A stretch of DNA of 64,000 bases from CAZOAR01 sp964577985. GTDB taxonomy: Bacteria; Gemmatimonadota; CAZMKB01; CAZNLH01. Positions 8,865 through 16,322 of this stretch are shown in pieces (position 1 is the first letter of the stretch; the number at the start of each line of letters is the position of its first letter). Location of the stretch: NCBI GenBank assembly GCA_964577985.1, contig CAZOAR010000006.1:11486-75485 (forward strand). Reading direction: 5' to 3'. A program made the position numbers and the translations under genes. Below the pieces are notes generated by a model. That model did not search any database. It worked only from the letters and a program-made list of their open reading frames with translations, and was not told where the DNA came from.

Positions 8865-10439
8865 TCACTCCTCTTCCTGTGTGACTCGCAGCACCTCTTC
8901 AACGGTGGTTTCGCCAGCGAGCGCCTTTCGCCAGCCATCGCTCCTCAACGTGGTCATACCTGACCTTACCGCCTCCTCTTTCAGTTCCGTCAGAGATCTG
9001 CTCTCGAGAATCAGACGCCTCAACTTGTCATTCATAATAAGCAGTTCGAAAATACCCACTCTCCCGCGGTAACCCGTAAAATCACACTCATCGCAACCCT
9101 TTCCATGATATAGTGACGCCTCGCCTCCAGATTCCGGCTCGAGCCTCAATTCCTCCAGAATGCCTTTCCCGGGCTTTTCCTCCTCTTTGCACGAGGGGCA
9201 GATACGTCTTACGAGACGCTGTGCCATAATTCCCTCTACGGCGGAGGAAACGAGATACCCCTCGACGCCCATATCGACCATTCTGGTGACGCCTCCGGGC
9301 GCATCATTAGTGTGGATAGTGCTCAAGACAAGGTGGCCGGTCAGCGCGGAGTGAATCGCGATCTCTGCCGTTTCGAGATCACGCATCTCCCCTATCATTA
9401 TCACATCAGGATCCTGCCTGACTATCGACCGCAGCCCGGTGGCGAAGGTAAACCCTATCTTCGGTTTGATAGGAATCTGATTGATTCCCGTCAGCTGATA
9501 CTCCACCGGATCTTCAAGGGTTATGATCTTCTTCTCCTGAGAATTAATCTTGTCAAGGACCGCGTACAGTGTGGTCGTCTTTCCACTTCCGGTTGGTCCT
9601 GTTACGAGGATAATGCCGTGCGGTCGTACGATCAGTCCCTTGAAACCTGCGTACATCGACTCTGAAAACCCGAGGTCTTCAAGGCTCATCATTATGCTGC
9701 TCTTGTCGAGTATGCGGAGAACAACACTCTCGCCGTGCAGCGTCGGAACCGTGGAGACCCGGAAATCGATGTCCTTGTTCTTGATCCTCATGCGCATCCT
9801 TCCATCCTGCGCAAGCCTCCTCTCGGCTATGTTGAGCTCAGCCATAATCTTGAGCCTCGAGATAATGGCGGCCTGAAATCGTTTTGCCGGTGAGGATATG
9901 TCGTGCAGAATTCCATCGATTCTGTATCTGACGCGCAGTTGATCTTCCATCGCTTCGAGGTGGATGTCGCTCGCTCTTCTTTTCAGCGCCTCCATAATGA
10001 TAAGATTAACCAGCTTGATCACGGGAGCCTGGCTGGCAAGGTCTCTAAGGTCCTGTATACCGTTTCCGCGCTCCTCGACCAGAGCAAGGTCCTCTTCACT
10101 CATGTCCTTGACCATCTTCTCGATGGTCTCCACACCCTCACCGTGGTACTTCTTTATTGCCTCCAGAATCTCGTCAGCGGTGCTTGCTACCGGTTCGATC
10201 TCAAGATTGAGGAGAGTCTTCAGGTCGTCGATTGTATATAGATCATTGGGATCGGCAAACGCCACCAGGAGCGATCCATTCTTCATCCGCAACGGGACAA
10301 AACGGTGTTCCTCCATGTAACCTGGAGATATCCTCAAGTTCAGCGATTCGTCTATTTCCTTCTCGACCTTCACAGTCTCCGGAAGCCCGTTGGCCAGATT
10401 GTAGGCAAAACTTTCCTCTGTCTTTTCGTCACGTTCCAA
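8865..10439 (-). CDS. gspE: Type II secretion ATPase GspE
   Basis: Cytoplasmic hexameric ATPase powering the pseudopilus (524 residues). It has an N1E-type domain (about 20-130) that would bind GspL, then the ATPase core with Walker A GPTGSGKTTTLYAV (near residue 280), an Asp box and Walker B region (DPDVIMIGEMRD). A zinc module with a CPSC and a CDEC pair (about 420-460) is typical of GspE/PilB. The only sensible start is a TTG at 10439 with GGGAGAG 6 bases upstream; the next in-frame Met is about 40 codons in. It is the first gene of the operon. Confidence 0.96.
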   Translation of the reverse strand: MERDEKTEESFAYNLANGLPETVKVEKEIDESLNLRISPGYMEEHRFVPLRMKNGSLLVAFADPNDLYTIDDLKTLLNLEIEPVASTADEILEAIKKYHGEGVETIEKMVKDMSEEDLALVEERGNGIQDLRDLASQAPVIKLVNLIIMEALKRRASDIHLEAMEDQLRVRYRIDGILHDISSPAKRFQAAIISRLKIMAELNIAERRLAQDGRMRMRIKNKDIDFRVSTVPTLHGESVVLRILDKSSIMMSLEDLGFSESMYAGFKGLIVRPHGIILVTGPTGSGKTTTLYAVLDKINSQEKKIITLEDPVEYQLTGINQIPIKPKIGFTFATGLRSIVRQDPDVIMIGEMRDLETAEIAIHSALTGHLVLSTIHTNDAPGGVTRMVDMGVEGYLVSSAVEGIMAQRLVRRICPSCKEEEKPGKGILEELRLEPESGGEASLYHGKGCDECDFTGYRGRVGIFELLIMNDKLRRLILESRSLTELKEEAVRSGMTTLRSDGWRKALAGETTVEEVLRVTQEEE

Positions 10440-10556
10440 GATGTCTCTCCCGGGTCAGCGACCTCAAGGGGCAGTGAAGGATTTCTCTTCTATCCTGTTC
10501 GCAGGCACGCCCGCAGATCCAGAGATACAACGAGTTAACGCACAAGTAGTTGTCAG

Positions 10557-10565
10557 GTTATACCA
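10557..10565 (-). promoter_or_regulatory. Possible extended -10 promoter for the gsp operon
   Basis: On the minus strand the sequence TGGTATAAC matches an extended -10 element about 120 bases before the gspE start. No good -35 hexamer lies 17 bases upstream, so this is tentative. It is the best candidate in the 277-base space between the tRNA and gspE. Confidence 0.3.
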
Positions 10566-10632
10566 TCCTTCGGGAAATAGTGTTCCAGGAAAGGATCTAT
10601 GAGCAAGAACGGGGCCTTCAGGAGATGGTATT

Positions 10633-10686
10633 CTGTTTTCCCGTCCTTGTGGCCTGTTTCTGAGGGAGACAGTCATGGGAAAACAG
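10633..10686 (-). repeat. Nested inverted repeats downstream of tRNA-Leu
   Basis: A perfect 10-bp inverted repeat (CTGTTTTCCC at 10633-10642, GGGAAAACAG at 10677-10686) encloses a second 7-bp stem with a 5-base loop (CTGTTTC ... GAGACAG). The compound structure lies 31 bases past the 3' end of tRNA-Leu. It could stop or stabilise the secG-tRNA transcript before the gsp operon, but lacks a clear U-tract immediately after the stem. Confidence 0.45.
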
Positions 10687-10716
10687 ATCTGGAAGGAAGA
10701 ACGGGAAAAATAGTCC

Positions 10717-10802
10717 TGGTGCCGAAGGCCGGACTCGAACCGGCACGGGGATACCCCACTGCCCCCTCAAGACAGCGTGTCTACCTGTTCCACCACTTCG
10801 GC
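10717..10802 (-). tRNA. tRNA-Leu (anticodon GAG)
   Basis: An 86-base class II tRNA with a paired acceptor stem (GCCGAAG / CTTCGGC), encoded CCA at 10717-10719, anticodon stem CTGTC/GGCAG around a loop TTGAGGG giving anticodon GAG, a long variable arm and a T-arm containing GGTTCGAGTCC. It follows secG in the same direction, an arrangement seen in many bacteria. Confidence 0.95.
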
Positions 10803-10846
10803 ACCCTGGAACATTACACATGGATCCATGGACTCCCGGTCAGCCA

Positions 10847-11230
10847 CTATTCCTGTTGACTGCCTTCTCCGGCGGTCTCCGTACTCTCCGTAGCGGCAGA
10901 TTGCTCGGCAGCGTTTATCAACATCTCCGTTTCCGGATTGAAAGGCTGCGGTTCTCTGATCGCACGGCCCTCAGACTGAGGACTTGCACTCGAGGTAGCA
11001 CCCGTTGAGGTGACTGCGAGGAAAAGAGATGTGACGAAAAATATCGTCCCGAGTACGGTTGTAAACTTGCTGAGAAAGGTCGCCGTTCCTCTTCCCCCCA
11101 GAACGGCATCCGTTCCTCCAGCTCCCCCGAATGCGCTGGCGAGCCCTCCGCCGGTCCCAGACTGAAGGAGTACCACAACAACGAGTACAATACTTGTCAG
11201 GAGATGAATTGCTATAAGGATCTGAAACAT
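10847..11230 (-). CDS. secG: Preprotein translocase subunit SecG
   Basis: Accessory subunit of the SecYEG channel (127 residues from ATG 11230). It has two transmembrane helices (about 3-24 and 50-72) joined by the conserved glycine-rich loop LLQSGTGGGLASAFGG followed by TATFLSKFTTVLG. The C-terminal tail is polar and low-complexity, rich in Ser, Glu and Thr. GAGGTG lies about 12 bases before the ATG; a GTG at 11245 is an alternative. A strong promoter lies at 11311-11339, and the tRNA-Leu gene follows. In many genomes secG follows tpiA; here a plus-strand block separates them. Confidence 0.93.
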   Translation of the reverse strand: MFQILIAIHLLTSIVLVVVVLLQSGTGGGLASAFGGAGGTDAVLGGRGTATFLSKFTTVLGTIFFVTSLFLAVTSTGATSSASPQSEGRAIREPQPFNPETEMLINAAEQSAATESTETAGEGSQQE

Positions 11231-11310
11231 GATATCTGGTATCACCTCTGCATTATTGAGTTAACGAAGCAATGATTGAGCACGACTGTCTACGCCGCGC
11301 GTGACACTAA

Positions 11311-11339
11311 ATAATAAGACCGACCGGGAAACGTGTCAA
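11311..11339 (-). promoter_or_regulatory. Sigma-70-type promoter for secG / tRNA-Leu
   Basis: Minus strand: TTGACA (11339-11334), 17-base spacer, TATTAT (11316-11311). The match is five of six at -10 and six of six at -35. It lies about 80 bases before the secG start. Confidence 0.8.
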
Positions 11340-11770
11340 TGCTGTTGTACAATAAGAGCTGGACTTCTGGATCTCAATGGCATGGATATTGCGATTTTTC
11401 GGCCTTCGACAGGTCCCGGGCTCCACGAGGGATGACTTGGGAGGCGGCAGCCCGGGATTGTCTGGACTTTTTCACAGAGATTGGATTATCGGACATGAAC
11501 CAGGAGGAAGAAAACATTCGCGAGCAGATCCATACTCGTAGACGGATCATGCCTGATTCCCTCCCACCCGATCGGCACGCCGGGCGTGTGGATCATTATT
11601 CATCGTTCAAGGCTCACAACGGTGGCGGCGAGCAGGGAGGGGCCCATTCAGGTTCGAGACAGAGACCAGGGGCGCTCCACGGTCTTAGAAGAAGCGTGTT
11701 CGTGGCAAGCATGACAGGTTACAGGGTGCTGCGGGCACCAACAATGAAAGCGGAAAGGGGGTGAGAAGAG
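11340..11770. other. Non-coding leader region upstream of the pilin pair
   Basis: No convincing gene in 431 bases. A plus-strand open frame at 11333-11764 has no recognisable domain, compositionally odd sequence and no good ribosome-binding site, and is not called. The region holds a 9-bp inverted repeat (11414-11457). Somewhere here the promoter of the pilin genes must lie, but no good hexamer pair is evident. Confidence 0.5.
11414..11457. repeat. 9-bp CCCGGG-cored inverted repeat
   Basis: Perfect inverted repeat TCCCGGGCT (11414-11422) and AGCCCGGGA (11449-11457) with a 26-base loop. No adjacent T-run. Similar CCCGGG-cored pairs occur at 12840-12866 and 39570-39600. Confidence 0.45.
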
Positions 11771-12181
11771 ATGCGCAACGCGAAATCGCGAGAGGGTTTC
11801 ACCTTGATCGAACTGGTGATCGTCCTGGTAGTCCTCGGCCTGCTGGCGTCAGTTGCAATTCCGAGGTACTTCGACCTGCAGAGGGACGCGGAGGTTGCGG
11901 CCAATATGGCGTGGATGGGTGGCCTTCGCAGCGCCATCGGCATCCAGATGGCCGGTGTGGCAATGAACAAGGTCACGAGTCCCGATCCTCTGAGCAGTAC
12001 TCCAAGCTGGAAGAGGACGACGGTCGAAAATCTGCTCACAGGAGGTTCGACCGCAAGGCCAACCTCGCTGAGTTCGGTAGGCACCAACAAGTGGAAGGGG
12101 TACTACAACGCGACCAGCACTACGAACTGGACGCTCAGCTGGAACTCCACGAATGGCCTCTGGGAGATACAAGGACCATGA
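11771..12181 (+). CDS. MshA-like type IV pilin (copy 1)
   Basis: A 136-residue prepilin. The short basic leader ends SREG, then FTLIELVIVLVVLGLLASVAIPRYF, a textbook class III signal with Glu5. The next stretch, DLQRDAEVAANMAWMGGLRSAIGIQ, resembles MshA-type pilins and pseudopilins. The C-terminal part is rich in Gly, Thr, Ser and Trp and ends WEIQGP. A good ribosome-binding site (GGAAAGGGGGTGA) precedes the ATG. The downstream gene at 12354 encodes a product of exactly the same length and very similar sequence, so these are tandem duplicates. The encoded pilin would need a prepilin peptidase and assembly ATPase; those of the neighbouring type II system could serve, but this is inference. Confidence 0.9.
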   Translation: MRNAKSREGFTLIELVIVLVVLGLLASVAIPRYFDLQRDAEVAANMAWMGGLRSAIGIQMAGVAMNKVTSPDPLSSTPSWKRTTVENLLTGGSTARPTSLSSVGTNKWKGYYNATSTTNWTLSWNSTNGLWEIQGP

Positions 12182-12237
12182 CGAGAACCGACGGCGGCAT
12201 GACGATCAATGCCGTGGCTTTCGTTTCTGAACCACGC

Positions 12238-12260
12238 CGGGGCCGCGTGAGACGGCCCCG
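12238..12260 (+). repeat. GC-rich hairpin between pilin copies
   Basis: Perfect 8-bp stem (CGGGGCCG / CGGCCCCG) with a 7-base loop, 57 bases after the stop of pilin copy 1. There is no T-run, so it may stabilise or partly terminate the copy-1 transcript before copy 2. Confidence 0.5.
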
Positions 12261-12353
12261 CCCACTTATCGTATCTGGATGGAAGCATGTGTCGTGTTCA
12301 ACCTGGCGCGAAGCATGGGCGCCAGACAACCCATGGACGAAACGGAGGTAACG

Positions 12354-12764
12354 ATGAAGCGGTCTGAGAGAGAAAGCGGTTTTACTCTCATCGAGCTGGT
12401 CATTGTCCTGGTAATAATAGGACTCCTCTCCGCGGTGGCTATCCCCCGTTACTATGACCTTCAGCGTGACGCTGAGGTCGCGGCGAATTCGGGATGGTTC
12501 GGCGGCCTGAGGACGGCCATAGGCATTCAATTGACCGGTGTTGTGCTGGGTAAGACAACCGGCCCCGATCCAAGAGAAAGCACTCCTGCGTGGAATCTGA
12601 CTTCGGTCGAAGGTCTCGTGATGGGCGGCACACAGGCCAGGCCGACCTCTCTCAGCGCACTTGGCACCAACAAGTGGACGGGCTATTACAACGGAACCAG
12701 TACTACGACCTGGAAGCTGAGTTACAACGCTTCCATGAACACATGGGAGATAACAGGCCCCTGA
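12354..12764 (+). CDS. MshA-like type IV pilin (copy 2)
   Basis: A second 136-residue prepilin, parallel to copy 1 throughout. Leader KRSERESG, then FTLIELVIVLVIIGLLSAVAIPRYY, then the same DLQRDAEVAAN block and a C-terminal half sharing ARPTSLSALGTNKWTGYYNGTSTTTW-type sequence, ending WEITGP. The ATG at 12354 has GGAGG 6 bases upstream; an upstream ATG at 12279 gives an implausible leader. Divergence is greatest in the middle of the soluble domain, as expected for surface-exposed pilin regions. The truncated copy 3 follows within 35 bases. Confidence 0.9.
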   Translation: MKRSERESGFTLIELVIVLVIIGLLSAVAIPRYYDLQRDAEVAANSGWFGGLRTAIGIQLTGVVLGKTTGPDPRESTPAWNLTSVEGLVMGGTQARPTSLSALGTNKWTGYYNGTSTTTWKLSYNASMNTWEITGP

Positions 12765-12796
12765 GGCGTGTTGGTGCGAATCTACCCCAGCACCAG

Positions 12797-13039
12797 TTCA
12801 GCTTGCCGGAGTGGTGCCGGGAAAAACGACAACCCCGGATCCCGGGTCGAGCGCTTCCACCCGGGACAGGACCTCGGCGGAGATCCTGATCACTGGCGGC
12901 ACAGCCGCCAGGCCGACTTCCCTGAATGCAGCGGGGACGGATCAATCAGTGGGGCGAGTACTATAACCTGACCAGCACAACGACCTGGTCGCTCTACAGA
13001 AACAGCCCGGCCGGGATGCGGAATGTTTCCGGGCCCTGA
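12797..13039 (+). pseudogene. Truncated, frameshifted third pilin copy
   Basis: Reading from 12799 gives QLAGVVPGKTTTPDPG, then TSAEILITGGTAARPTSLNAAGTDQ. These align without gaps to the corresponding region of pilin copy 2 (QLTGVVLGKTTGPDP ... GLVMGGTQARPTSLSALGTNKW). Just after GTDQ the frame shifts by one base, and WGEYYNLTSTTTWSLY ... VSGP then matches the pilin C-terminus through a TGA at 13037. The leader, hydrophobic helix and first third of the domain are missing. No start codon or ribosome-binding site is evident. It is either a decaying duplicate or a silent, promoterless cassette. Confidence 0.8.
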
Positions 13040-13205
13040 CAGGCCGATAGCGCAAGATCTGTTCAATTGAGTCTCCTCTCTCCGATCAGGCGCCGACCGT
13101 GATCCCGGGGCCATCAGCCTTTGTCACCACGATCAGCGCCCGGCTCGCTCCTTTAAGCGCTCGGATGGATCTGCCGGGGCTACTATCTCCGGCACACTTA
13201 CGCCT

Positions 13206-15629
13206 ATGCTCAATACGACTCGAGAATACGAGAAGAAAGTGAAGGATCTGCTCCCCTATCTGCTGATAGTCGTTGCGGTCACTCTTTCCTACTACGGCGT
13301 GCTTGCCGGAAAATATGTCCTCCTCGACAGGGATCTCTACTGGTTCTTCTACCAGAACAGCCATTACCTGGCCCGGAGCCTCGCCGCCGGCAGGATTCCG
13401 TTGTGGAATCCGTATGCATACGGCGGAGAGCCGTTTTTTGCCCAGGCGCAACCTGGCGTTCTCTATCCACTGCACTGGCTCTATTCATTCATACCCGTCG
13501 ACGAGTTGTTCAGCAGACTGCTGGTCCTTCACGTGGCCATGCTCGGCGTGTTCTCCGCTCTGCTGGTCAGGGAACTCGGCGGAGGCCGAACGGCAGCGGC
13601 GCTTGGAGGCATTGCGATCGCCTTCAGTGGAATAACTGCCTCGTTGATCTATCTTCAGTCCTCTCTCTTCGCTATTGCCTGGCTGCCGCTAGCAATGTGG
13701 TCCCTGGTTCGCTCCCTCAGGAATGACTCCCCTTCTCATGCCATTCTATCTGGAATGATTTTCGGGATTATGATATATGTAGGCGGTATCGAGGTCCTGG
13801 CGATGGGGTTGTTTCTCGGTGCTGTCGTCCACCTTTTTCCCGGCCTTTTTCCAATAGCGGGGCCGACGCCCCGGGCGTCCCGCAGGTTTGCACTCTTCGG
13901 GTTGACGGTCCTGACCATGTCACTCGTCAGTGCCGTTCAGCTCCTTCCCTTCTATGAACTGACGCGCTATTCCTACCGCACGGGCGGTGTCGACGTCAAG
14001 GAGGCACTTACCTGGTCGCTACGCCCGCAGGAATGGTTATACCTGGTTCTTCCGGATGTCTTCCGACGCGGAAAGGAGTTCTACTGGGTCGACCAGAACT
14101 GGCTAAGGACCATTTATGTCGGGATAGTACCCGTTCTCCTCAGCCTTGCTTTCGTCCTGAAACTCCGAAAAAGGGCACTCGGCTTCCTGTGCCTGGGTGG
14201 TCTCTGTCTTCTTCTGGCTACAGGAGGGAATCTTCCCCTGTATGGCGACGTCATTCATTGGATACCCGGTCTGCGGTCGATTCGCTATCCTTCCAAGTTC
14301 CTGATGCTCATGGGATTTGCAGTGGCTCTTTCTGCTCCGTTGGGATGGGAGCAGCTCAGGAATAGAGGGACCGATACATCCGCGAGCAGACGCTTTTCGC
14401 TTGTTTTCCTTGTGCTATCCATTATTTCCGCGTTGTCCCTTTTCCTGACGGAGTTTCTGGATGCATCCGTACAACATGCCCTGGCCGGCCTGGTCCAGAG
14501 AGATGAGCTGGAGCTCCTGCCAGGGGGAATCATCCACAACATCGACAGGCTCCTCGCCCTTTCAGCGGTCACCTCTCTGGCCATTTACGTCGCATCGAAA
14601 GAAGGCAGGATGCGTCGACTGGGAAGGGCCGCTCTCCCGCTTCTGCTGGTCGTGGACCTGATGGGGGCGATGCCATATGCTACAGTATTTCATGAGAAGG
14701 ACTGCCTCGATTCAAAACCCGAACGCGCAGCCGAGCTGGAGAAGGAAGATAGAGAATTCCGCGTATTCTCGCACAACAGCCTGTGGAACAAGCAATTCCC
14801 CGACGTGAACGACCTCTTGAAGGCCGGCACCGGGCTCTTCATGCCGAACGCCACAATGCGGTATGGCATAGACCACAGCCAGGGATACAGGGTCCTCACT
14901 CTATCGAGGATCGATCAGATCACCACCTCAATAGCGAGGACGAAAAAACCCGACCAATCCCGGCTTGTCGACCTCATGAACATTCGATATCTACTGTGGC
15001 CTTCCAGGATAGTATCTCCGGACTATCGACTGATCGAATCGTCCGACAGCCTCTATTTTTACGAGAACAGGAGAGCTATGCCAAGGGCGTTCCTCGCCGA
15101 GGATTACAGGGTCTGCAGCACCGGTGTCGAGTTCCAGACGATAATGGAAGATCCGGAGTTCGATCCCCGCGGACTTGTTCTCCTCGACAAACGTCCTTCT
15201 CTTCCCGACGGGTGGAATGGCAAACCGGAGGAGAATGGAGGGGAGGAAGATGAGGTAACGATCACCAGTTATGCCCCGGAACGCGTGAGATTGACGGTAC
15301 GATGCAGTGATCCGAAGTTCCTGGTCCTGGGCGACGCGTACTTCCCCGGATGGAAGGCCAGGGTCAACAACAAATCTACCGAGATATACAGGGCGGACTA
15401 TGCGTTTCGCGCAATCGCCATGGAGCCCGGCGAGAGTGTGGTGGAATTCACCTACGAGCCTGAAAGCCTCGCGATGGGGTCATGGATAAGCGCAGTAACG
15501 CTCTTTCTGCTCATGGGACTGGGGTTTATCACAGGGCCTCTCCTCAGGCCGTCAGCGGCCCTGTTGCGTGCAGCAGGCAATCATCTGCCCGAATTTCCCA
15601 GGGTCAAGACTCGCTCCTCCCACCAGTAG
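13206..15629 (+). CDS. YfhO-type large polytopic membrane protein
   Basis: An 807-residue protein of the YfhO / GT-C-like membrane family, thought to act in lipid-linked sugar transfer or cell-surface glycosylation. The first transmembrane helix is followed by a loop with DRDLYWFFYQNSHYLARSL and IPLWNPYAYGGEPFFA, the family signature near the proposed catalytic Asp. About a dozen further helices follow, then a beta-rich extracytoplasmic domain (about 500-760) with FYENRRAMPRAFLAEDY and LVLGDAYFPGWKA, and a last helix near the C-terminus. The ATG at 13206 lacks a good ribosome-binding site. Its 3' end overlaps tpiA by 78 bases in opposite orientation. Placement after pilin genes suggests, but does not prove, a role in pilin or surface glycosylation. 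Confidence 0.88.
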   Translation: MLNTTREYEKKVKDLLPYLLIVVAVTLSYYGVLAGKYVLLDRDLYWFFYQNSHYLARSLAAGRIPLWNPYAYGGEPFFAQAQPGVLYPLHWLYSFIPVDELFSRLLVLHVAMLGVFSALLVRELGGGRTAAALGGIAIAFSGITASLIYLQSSLFAIAWLPLAMWSLVRSLRNDSPSHAILSGMIFGIMIYVGGIEVLAMGLFLGAVVHLFPGLFPIAGPTPRASRRFALFGLTVLTMSLVSAVQLLPFYELTRYSYRTGGVDVKEALTWSLRPQEWLYLVLPDVFRRGKEFYWVDQNWLRTIYVGIVPVLLSLAFVLKLRKRALGFLCLGGLCLLLATGGNLPLYGDVIHWIPGLRSIRYPSKFLMLMGFAVALSAPLGWEQLRNRGTDTSASRRFSLVFLVLSIISALSLFLTEFLDASVQHALAGLVQRDELELLPGGIIHNIDRLLALSAVTSLAIYVASKEGRMRRLGRAALPLLLVVDLMGAMPYATVFHEKDCLDSKPERAAELEKEDREFRVFSHNSLWNKQFPDVNDLLKAGTGLFMPNATMRYGIDHSQGYRVLTLSRIDQITTSIARTKKPDQSRLVDLMNIRYLLWPSRIVSPDYRLIESSDSLYFYENRRAMPRAFLAEDYRVCSTGVEFQTIMEDPEFDPRGLVLLDKRPSLPDGWNGKPEENGGEEDEVTITSYAPERVRLTVRCSDPKFLVLGDAYFPGWKARVNNKSTEIYRADYAFRAIAMEPGESVVEFTYEPESLAMGSWISAVTLFLLMGLGFITGPLLRPSAALLRAAGNHLPEFPRVKTRSSHQ

Positions 15630-16322
15630 TCCATCTATGTCGGGCTCCGACATCAACGCTGCGGTGTTGGAGGGATTGGCGCTGCCGCCATACAGGATTG
15701 GAATTGACTCCGCAAGCTCAGCATTTACCCTTGAAGCAATCGCCTCTCTCAGCATCGCGTGTACTTCCTCGGCCTGAACGGGCGTGGCGGTAACCCCGGT
15801 CCCGATCGCCCAGACCGGTTCGTAAGCGATATAGATCCCCGATAGTGCGACAGGGTCGATTCCATCGACGCCCTCGATAAGCGATTTTCTGGTTACGTCC
15901 TCTGTCTCACCGGCTTCACGCTCCTGCCTCGTCTCTCCGAGGCACAGGATGGGCTTCAACGATGCGGCAAGCGCAGCTTTGAGCTTCCGGTTGACTGTTT
16001 CGTTTGTCTCTCCGAAGTACTTCCTTCGCTCCGAATGTCCGATAAGGACAAACTCCGCGCCTGTGTCGGATATCATATCTGCGGAGACCTCCCCCGTGAA
16101 CGCCCCTGAGCTCTCCCAGTACAGGTCCTGGGCGCCCACACCGGCACACCTCACCTGGCCCGTCAAATCCGCGGCCAGGGGAAGATACGGGTATGGCACA
16201 AAGAAGAGGGCCTCCATGTCATCCTCTATCACGAAGTCTTCCAGGAGAAGCCTGAAATAATCCCTGATCTCACCTGCTGAGAGATTCATCTTCCAATTGG
16301 CTGCAAGGACTCTCTTCCTCAT
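15552..16322 (-). CDS. tpiA: Triosephosphate isomerase
   Basis: Interconverts dihydroxyacetone phosphate and glyceraldehyde 3-phosphate. At 256 residues it has the normal length. Visible active-site elements are NWKMN (Lys near 12), IGHSERR (His near 98), AYEPVWAIGTG (Glu near 170) and the phosphate-binding YGGSANP and GLLVGGASL. The ATG overlaps the pgk stop (ATGA). Its last 78 bases are antisense to the end of the YfhO-type gene. Third gene of the gap-pgk-tpiA operon. Confidence 0.97.
   Translation of the reverse strand: MRKRVLAANWKMNLSAGEIRDYFRLLLEDFVIEDDMEALFFVPYPYLPLAADLTGQVRCAGVGAQDLYWESSGAFTGEVSADMISDTGAEFVLIGHSERRKYFGETNETVNRKLKAALAASLKPILCLGETRQEREAGETEDVTRKSLIEGVDGIDPVALSGIYIAYEPVWAIGTGVTATPVQAEEVHAMLREAIASRVNAELAESIPILYGGSANPSNTAALMSEPDIDGLLVGGASLDPGKFGQMIACCTQQGR

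Noticed and set aside
11333..11764. Plus-strand open frame of 143 codons before pilin copy 1
   Set aside because: No domain, basic low-complexity translation, no good start site, and it begins inside the secG promoter.
12797..13039. Insertion sequence or transposon remnant after the pilins
   Set aside because: The sequence aligns to the pilin C-terminal half, with no transposase, terminal inverted repeats or target duplication.
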